Source: Bacteroidales bacterium UBA6229 (GTDB lineage Bacteria > Bacteroidota > Bacteroidia > Bacteroidales > F082). Taken from it: 10,113 nucleotides of DNA. Position 1 is the first letter of the stretch, and every line of letters begins with the position of its first letter. Below the pieces are notes generated by a model. The model did no database searches. It worked only from the letters and a program-made list of their open reading frames with translations, and was not told the DNA's origin. A program made the position numbers and the translations under genes. The DNA is taken from assembly GCA_002440975.1 (NCBI GenBank), contig DJWN01000026.1, positions 1 to 10,113 on the forward strand, given 5' to 3'. This document shows positions 6,113 to 10,113 of the stretch, piece by piece.

Positions 6113-7948
6113 GTGAGCCACTCATACCCGACCGGCGAATTCTTATACTCCGTATTTCGTCAAATAAAAATAGTTGTTATTACGGGGCTTTTACTTTTTT
6201 TGGTGAATTCTTTGCCTGCTGAGGGTCAAATTTATGTGTCGGATAGTTTAATTGCCAGGCTTGTAATGCTCGAGGACAATTTGGAAAAAGTGCAAACCTT
6301 AAATGCACTGGCCCTGCATTTTAGCGAAACGTTTCCTGAAAAAGCCCTGTATTACAGCAAAAAAGCTCTTGCGCTTGCCAATCAGATTCAAAATGTAAAA
6401 GCCTGTGCTATCTCAAATAAAGTAATGGGCGAACTATTCGAAATTCAACATAATTATCAACCCACAATCAATTATTACCTGATCAGCATCAAGCACTATC
6501 AAAAGCTTGAAGATGAGCCGGAACTCGCTCGACTATACACTAAACTGGGCTGGATTTATATCACTAACCACTTCGATTACGATCAAGGGCTTCATTACTT
6601 TACCAAAGCCTTGGAACATGCCAGAAACAGCAAAGCCGAGGAAGAGCAGGCAACAGCACTGAACTCAATCGGTGGGATTTTTTATTACCAGGCAGATTAC
6701 AAAACAGCACTACATTACTTTAATGAATCACTAAAAACAAGGCAGAAGTTAGGCAACCCAAAAGATATTGCTGCTTCACTGAATAATATTGGCGAAATAT
6801 ACCGACTTGAACATCAGGATGATTTGGCTTTGGAATACTACAACCAGGCTGTTGAAATCAATGAAAAACACAACCATCAAACAAACCTTGCCATCAACCT
6901 GAGCAATATCGGGCTGATCTATGCTGAGAAAGGAAATAATCCACTGGCTAACAATTATTTCGATAGAAGTATCCAAATCAATCGCCAGATAGCTAACAAA
7001 GCTGGTTTAATCGCCTCACTTCGCGCCTCAGGGGATCACCTCAATCAATCAGGAGAATTTGAAAAAGCTATTCTGGCCTTTAACGAAATAATTGAAATTG
7101 CCCGTGAAACAAATGATCTTGAAGGGTTGCGGGATGCCACTGCCGGCCTGGCACAAGCTAATGAAGGAAAAGGAAATATTGCAGCCGCCTTTGAATATTA
7201 CAAAAAACACTCACATTTTAAAGATTCATTGTTCAATATAAAAAAATCGGAACAACTGGACGAAATCCAAACCCGCTTTGCACTCGATTTGAAAGAAAAA
7301 GAATTGGCACTGAAAGACAATGAAATCGCCTTATTGCAGCGCGAACAAAAACTAAATGAATCGCGCCAGCTGCTGCTGCTGCTTTCAATTTTGCTTCTAA
7401 TGATTGTTGGTGTTTTGGCTTACGGAAAGCTGCAAAACCGAAACAGGAAAAATAAACTTCTGCTCTCACAAAAGGAAAGTCTGAACAAGGCAAGAGAAGA
7501 AATCATGCAGGCAGAGCTTAAAAGCAAATCGAATGAGCTAACTAATTTTGCCTTGCATCTGGGTGAGAAAAACAAGTTTTTGCACGAGTTAAAGAATGAG
7601 CTTAAAAATCTTCGTCATAGCCATGACAAAGACCGTGAATCCAGAATCAAAGAGCTCCTGATAAATGTGCAACAAAACCTCCAGATCCAAAAAGAGCTGG
7701 ACGAATTTCAAAAAACTGTCAACCAAACTAATCTGGGTTTTGTGAAAAAACTCAAGCAACACTTCCCTGACCTTACCAAAAATGAAGAAAGACTTTGCAC
7801 GATGCTGCGTTTAAACCTTTCTTCAAAAGAAATTGCAGCCCTTAACAACACAAGCATTCGGGCCGTTGAAATGGGACGTTATCGCTTAAGAAAAAAACTA
7901 AAACTCGATCAAAATCAAAGCATTATTGATTTTTTACAAGAGTTTTGA
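6113..7948 (+). CDS. Membrane-bound TPR sensor-regulator with C-terminal LuxR-type HTH
   Basis: The 611-residue protein starts at GTG (6113), because the next in-frame ATG would delete its N-terminal export signal (about 17-38). Next come about seven tetratricopeptide-type helix pairs (about 60-370, for example EQATALNSIGGIFYYQADYK), which mediate protein-protein contacts. A coiled coil follows (about 375-415), then one membrane helix (about 418-438), then a second coiled coil (445-500). A helix-turn-helix lies at the end (about 553-598; LTKNEERLC, LSSKEIAALNNTSIRAVEMGRYRLRKKL), of the LuxR/GerE kind. The likely topology puts the TPRs in the periplasm and the DNA-binding domain in the cytoplasm, so it could convert an envelope signal directly into transcription. 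No kinase or receiver domain is present. The signal and target genes are unknown. It is tightly coupled to the small anchored protein upstream. Confidence 0.85.
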   Translation: MSHSYPTGEFLYSVFRQIKIVVITGLLLFLVNSLPAEGQIYVSDSLIARLVMLEDNLEKVQTLNALALHFSETFPEKALYYSKKALALANQIQNVKACAISNKVMGELFEIQHNYQPTINYYLISIKHYQKLEDEPELARLYTKLGWIYITNHFDYDQGLHYFTKALEHARNSKAEEEQATALNSIGGIFYYQADYKTALHYFNESLKTRQKLGNPKDIAASLNNIGEIYRLEHQDDLALEYYNQAVEINEKHNHQTNLAINLSNIGLIYAEKGNNPLANNYFDRSIQINRQIANKAGLIASLRASGDHLNQSGEFEKAILAFNEIIEIARETNDLEGLRDATAGLAQANEGKGNIAAAFEYYKKHSHFKDSLFNIKKSEQLDEIQTRFALDLKEKELALKDNEIALLQREQKLNESRQLLLLLSILLLMIVGVLAYGKLQNRNRKNKLLLSQKESLNKAREEIMQAELKSKSNELTNFALHLGEKNKFLHELKNELKNLRHSHDKDRESRIKELLINVQQNLQIQKELDEFQKTVNQTNLGFVKKLKQHFPDLTKNEERLCTMLRLNLSSKEIAALNNTSIRAVEMGRYRLRKKLKLDQNQSIIDFLQEF

Positions 7949-8294
7949 ACAGCTTCCTTCTTCCAACTTTGTTGCATTAATCTAAAATGAATTATACAAT
8001 CTGCCAAATTGTAGAACTGCAAATTTTATTAATATTATGTTTATCTGTGTTTTATGTTAATTTTTGTAGAAATATCTTCACACAAAACAAGTTCAAAATC
8101 ATTCAAAAGTAGTAGAGTTGTAGTAGTTAATTTACACCTTCAAGCCCCATAAGGTTTTACATTCGTTGGCTTGTAATGATGAATCAGGTTTGCATTAACA
8201 AACACGATTTAAAAGGATTTACCGTAAAGGTAACTGAAAGAAATTGAAATTTTTTTCTTGACTAAACCTTAAACCACTCTTGTAATTAAATTTA
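7949..8294. other. Gene-free leader region upstream of the ECF sigma gene (346 bp)
   Basis: No convincing gene is seen here. Direct repeats GTAGTAG lie at 8109-8115 and 8120-8126, 11 bases apart, about one DNA turn. Two mutually overlapping hairpins are possible: ACCTT (8136-8140) with AAGGT (8151-8155), or CAAGCC (8141-8146) with GGCTTG (8168-8173). No clear terminator follows the TPR regulator. The region is A/T-rich and could be a long regulated leader for the sigma factor gene. Confidence 0.5.
8036..8066 (+). promoter_or_regulatory. Weak candidate promoter for the ECF sigma gene
   Basis: TATG (8036-8039), a 19-base spacer and AATTTTTG (8059-8066) each differ by one base from the Bacteroidota TTTG-N19-TAnnTTTG pattern. 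If used, it would give a leader of over 200 bases before the ATG at 8295. Confidence 0.25.
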
Positions 8295-8858
8295 ATGAGC
8301 GAGCAACAACTCATACAACAATGCCTGAAGAAGGACAACAAAGCTCAAACTGAGCTATATAATTTGTTTGCCTCACGCATGATGCCGGTTTGCCAACGCT
8401 ATGCTAAAACATACTGCGATGCAGAAGATATCATGCAGGATGGCTTTGTGAAAGTTTTCAGATACCTGGCGGATTTTCAGTTTAACGGTTCGTTTGAGGG
8501 CTGGATTAGAAGGATAATGATTACAACAGCTCTCAACTTTTATAAAAGAAAACGAATCTATCAAAACGAAACTGAACTCAATTACCAGGCTGAGGCCGTT
8601 GTGAGCGAACAACAGGTTTATTCATCAATGGTTCAGGATGAAATATTAAGTTTGGTAAAAAAACTACCAGCCGGCTATCGAACCGTTTTTAGCCTTAACT
8701 CTATCGAAGGATACACACATAAGGAAATCAGTGAAATACTTCATATTTCAATCAATACTTCAAAATCGCAACTCAATCGCGCAAGGCAGTCCCTGCAAAA
8801 GCAGTTGTTTTACATTAATCAATATGCTGATCAGGCCAAATGCCTGCGATCTGCTTAA
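8295..8858 (+). CDS. ECF-type RNA polymerase sigma factor
   Basis: This 187-residue protein has the two-domain layout of extracytoplasmic-function sigma factors. Region 2 is at about 14-85; AEDIMQDGFVKVFRYL contacts the -10 element and RNA polymerase, and GWIRRIMITTALNFYKRK follows. Region 4 is at about 115-170; LPAGYRTVFSLNSIEGYTHKEISEILHIS and NTSKSQLNRARQSL, named here as segments, form the helix-turn-helix for the -35 element. Region 3 is absent, as expected for the class. The start is supported by the normal N-terminal length. ECF factors are usually held by an anti-sigma protein encoded next door. Here the next gene, 35 bases on, encodes a secreted protein instead. Control may therefore be transcriptional, through the long leader, or by an unlinked anti-sigma factor. 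Confidence 0.92.
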   Translation: MSEQQLIQQCLKKDNKAQTELYNLFASRMMPVCQRYAKTYCDAEDIMQDGFVKVFRYLADFQFNGSFEGWIRRIMITTALNFYKRKRIYQNETELNYQAEAVVSEQQVYSSMVQDEILSLVKKLPAGYRTVFSLNSIEGYTHKEISEILHISINTSKSQLNRARQSLQKQLFYINQYADQAKCLRSA

Positions 8859-8893
8859 AAATTCAATTAATCACATAATCACAAAAAACCAAA

Positions 8894-10113
8894 ATGCCCA
8901 TGAAAAATTTATTTACCCTTTTTACAGCACTTCTCATAGTGCAGTTGAGCTTTGCTCAGACTTTTCTCTATGAAGATTTTTCCAGTTCCACCTTTCCTCC
9001 TAACGGTTTCACCATCGATGGCTTGCCAAATCAATGGTCTCGCAGCTCCACAGACAATGCCGGTGGCTCGGCACCTGAAGCCAAGTTTTCTTATATACAA
9101 ACTAACAGTACATCACGTATCGTATCGCCAAGTATCGATTTAACTGGTTATGATGAAGTAACACTCAACTTCAGGCATTATTTCGACTATTATGCTAATG
9201 GCATCACAATTGGTTTGGCCACAAGAATTGACGGTGGCGAATGGCAGGTAGCCTGGCAGGTTTCGCCAACCGGCAATATGGGGCCGGCACTCCAAACAGT
9301 TGAGCTAACAGATGTTGGTGAAAATAATTTTCAATTCTCGATATTCATCAGTGGAAACCTCTACAATGTTGATTACTGGTATATTGACGATATTAAGCTT
9401 TTTGTCCGTCAGGAGTTGGATGCCGGCCTGCAAAGCCTTGATCTGCCAGCATATTTTACAGGTGAACAGGAAATTAGTGGTAAAATTATAAACGATGGAA
9501 TCAACCAAATTAATTCCTTTGACATTAATTGGACACTGAATGAAGGCGAAGTGAATACCACCTCTGTTTCTGGATTGAGTTTGAACACCAATCAAATCTA
9601 TACCTACACAGCTGATCAAACTCTGCTCGCTGATCCCGGTACTCATGCATTTAAAATCTGGATATCCAATGTAAATGGTGATGACGACCAAAACACTGAA
9701 AATGACACAATTAACAGGACTATTGGTGTGGCGACACAAACTGTTCAGCGCAGACCGCTTTTTGAGGAATTTACAAGTTCAACCTGTGCACCTTGTGCTT
9801 CATTCAACAACAGCGTTTTCAATCCGTTCATTGCCCAGCATGGCGAAGAAATTGCCCTCGTCAAATATCAGATGAACTGGCCGGGAAGTGGTGATCCATA
9901 CTACACAGCCGAAGGTGGCGTACGCAGAACCTATTACGGAGTAAATGCTGTTCCGATGCTTTTTGTTGAAGGTAACAACGTTGCCACCTCTTCTGGTGCT
10001 GTAAACAACGCTTTTAATAATGGAATGGAAGACCCTGCGTTTATGTCTATTGAGGCCATACATCATATTGAAGGTAACGAAATAAGTGTTGAAGCTCAAT
10101 TCTTACCCTATGT
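8894..10113 (+). CDS. Secreted cleaved-adhesin-like/Omp28-like protein with thioredoxin-like domain, 3'-truncated
   Basis: The frame runs open to the right edge, so 406 codons are visible and the C-terminus is missing. ATG at 8894 (preceded by AAAA) is chosen; ATG at 8900 is equally possible and gives MKNLFTLF. A signal peptide ends at about residue 22 (VQLSFAQ). Residues about 25-175 (FLYEDFSSS, SPSIDLTGYDEVTLNFRH, YWYIDDIKLF) match the cleaved-adhesin/choice-of-anchor J jelly-roll pattern. About 178-285 resembles an Ig/CARDB-like domain (ISGKIINDGINQINSFDINW). From about 288, RRPLFEEFTSSTCAPCASFN begins a thioredoxin-like domain with CxxC cysteines 298 and 301, as in Omp28-related proteins; NAVPMLFVEG resembles the cis-proline segment. 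Such proteins are often type IX secretion cargo in Bacteroidota, but the diagnostic C-terminus is not in view. It is probably co-transcribed with the sigma factor gene. Confidence 0.85.
   Translation, partial: MPMKNLFTLFTALLIVQLSFAQTFLYEDFSSSTFPPNGFTIDGLPNQWSRSSTDNAGGSAPEAKFSYIQTNSTSRIVSPSIDLTGYDEVTLNFRHYFDYYANGITIGLATRIDGGEWQVAWQVSPTGNMGPALQTVELTDVGENNFQFSIFISGNLYNVDYWYIDDIKLFVRQELDAGLQSLDLPAYFTGEQEISGKIINDGINQINSFDINWTLNEGEVNTTSVSGLSLNTNQIYTYTADQTLLADPGTHAFKIWISNVNGDDDQNTENDTINRTIGVATQTVQRRPLFEEFTSSTCAPCASFNNSVFNPFIAQHGEEIALVKYQMNWPGSGDPYYTAEGGVRRTYYGVNAVPMLFVEGNNVATSSGAVNNAFNNGMEDPAFMSIEAIHHIEGNEISVEAQFLPY

Noticed and set aside
7987..8112. 41-codon hydrophobic open frame in the gap before the sigma factor
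   Set aside because: A/T-rich, no promoter or recognisable family, and the hydrophobicity is what random A/T-rich codons give.
8258..8286. TTGACT-N17-TGTAAT, similar to an E. coli sigma-70 promoter
   Set aside because: Bacteroidota use a different promoter pattern, and transcription would start almost on the ATG.
8952..9143. Alternative-frame open stretches inside the secreted protein gene, both strands, to 10099
   Set aside because: The frame from 8894 has a signal peptide and recognisable domains throughout; the others have none.

Overview
The window looks like chromosomal DNA of a Bacteroidota member, probably Bacteroidales-like or a marine relative. Four observations support this. Start codons are preceded by A/T-rich stretches rather than Shine-Dalgarno sequences. 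One promoter matches the phylum-specific TTTG-N19-TAnnTTTG pattern (1852-1882). There is a TPR-transmembrane-LuxR-type regulator of the kind common in this phylum. There is also a secreted cleaved-adhesin/Omp28-like protein. Every recognisable gene is on the + strand.

Layout. (1) 2-1699: 3' part of an AT-rich DNA methyltransferase gene, cut by the left edge. It contains two related methyltransferase-like halves and a C-terminal homing-endonuclease-associated repeat. No endonuclease gene follows it, and the base composition suggests acquired DNA. (2) 1934-3127: an exported C1 (bleomycin hydrolase-like) cysteine peptidase with its own promoter and a strong terminator. (3) 3186-5019: overlapping permease and ATPase genes of a molybdate/tungstate-type ABC importer, with no binding-protein gene in the window. 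(4) 5093-5530: a four-helix membrane protein with conserved-looking histidines, followed by a strong terminator. (5) 5590-5682: a 93-bp MITE-like element with 17-bp terminal inverted repeats around a perfect 32-bp palindrome. (6) 5822-7948: an apparent two-gene operon of a small membrane-anchored protein and a TPR/LuxR-type regulator. (7) 7949-8294: a 346-bp gene-free leader region. (8) 8295 to the right edge: an ECF sigma factor, then a large secreted protein (signal peptide, cleaved-adhesin-like domain, Ig/CARDB-like domain, thioredoxin-like domain with CAPC) that runs off the edge.

How the genes relate. The window is a series of short, mostly independent transcription units, not one large system. 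The links with real support are permease-ATPase (14-bp overlap), small anchored protein-TPR regulator (6-bp gap, GTG start), and ECF sigma-secreted thioredoxin-like protein (35-bp gap, no anti-sigma gene). The points most worth following up are the duplicated methyltransferase architecture, the nested palindromic element, and the sigma factor paired directly with a surface or secreted cargo gene.
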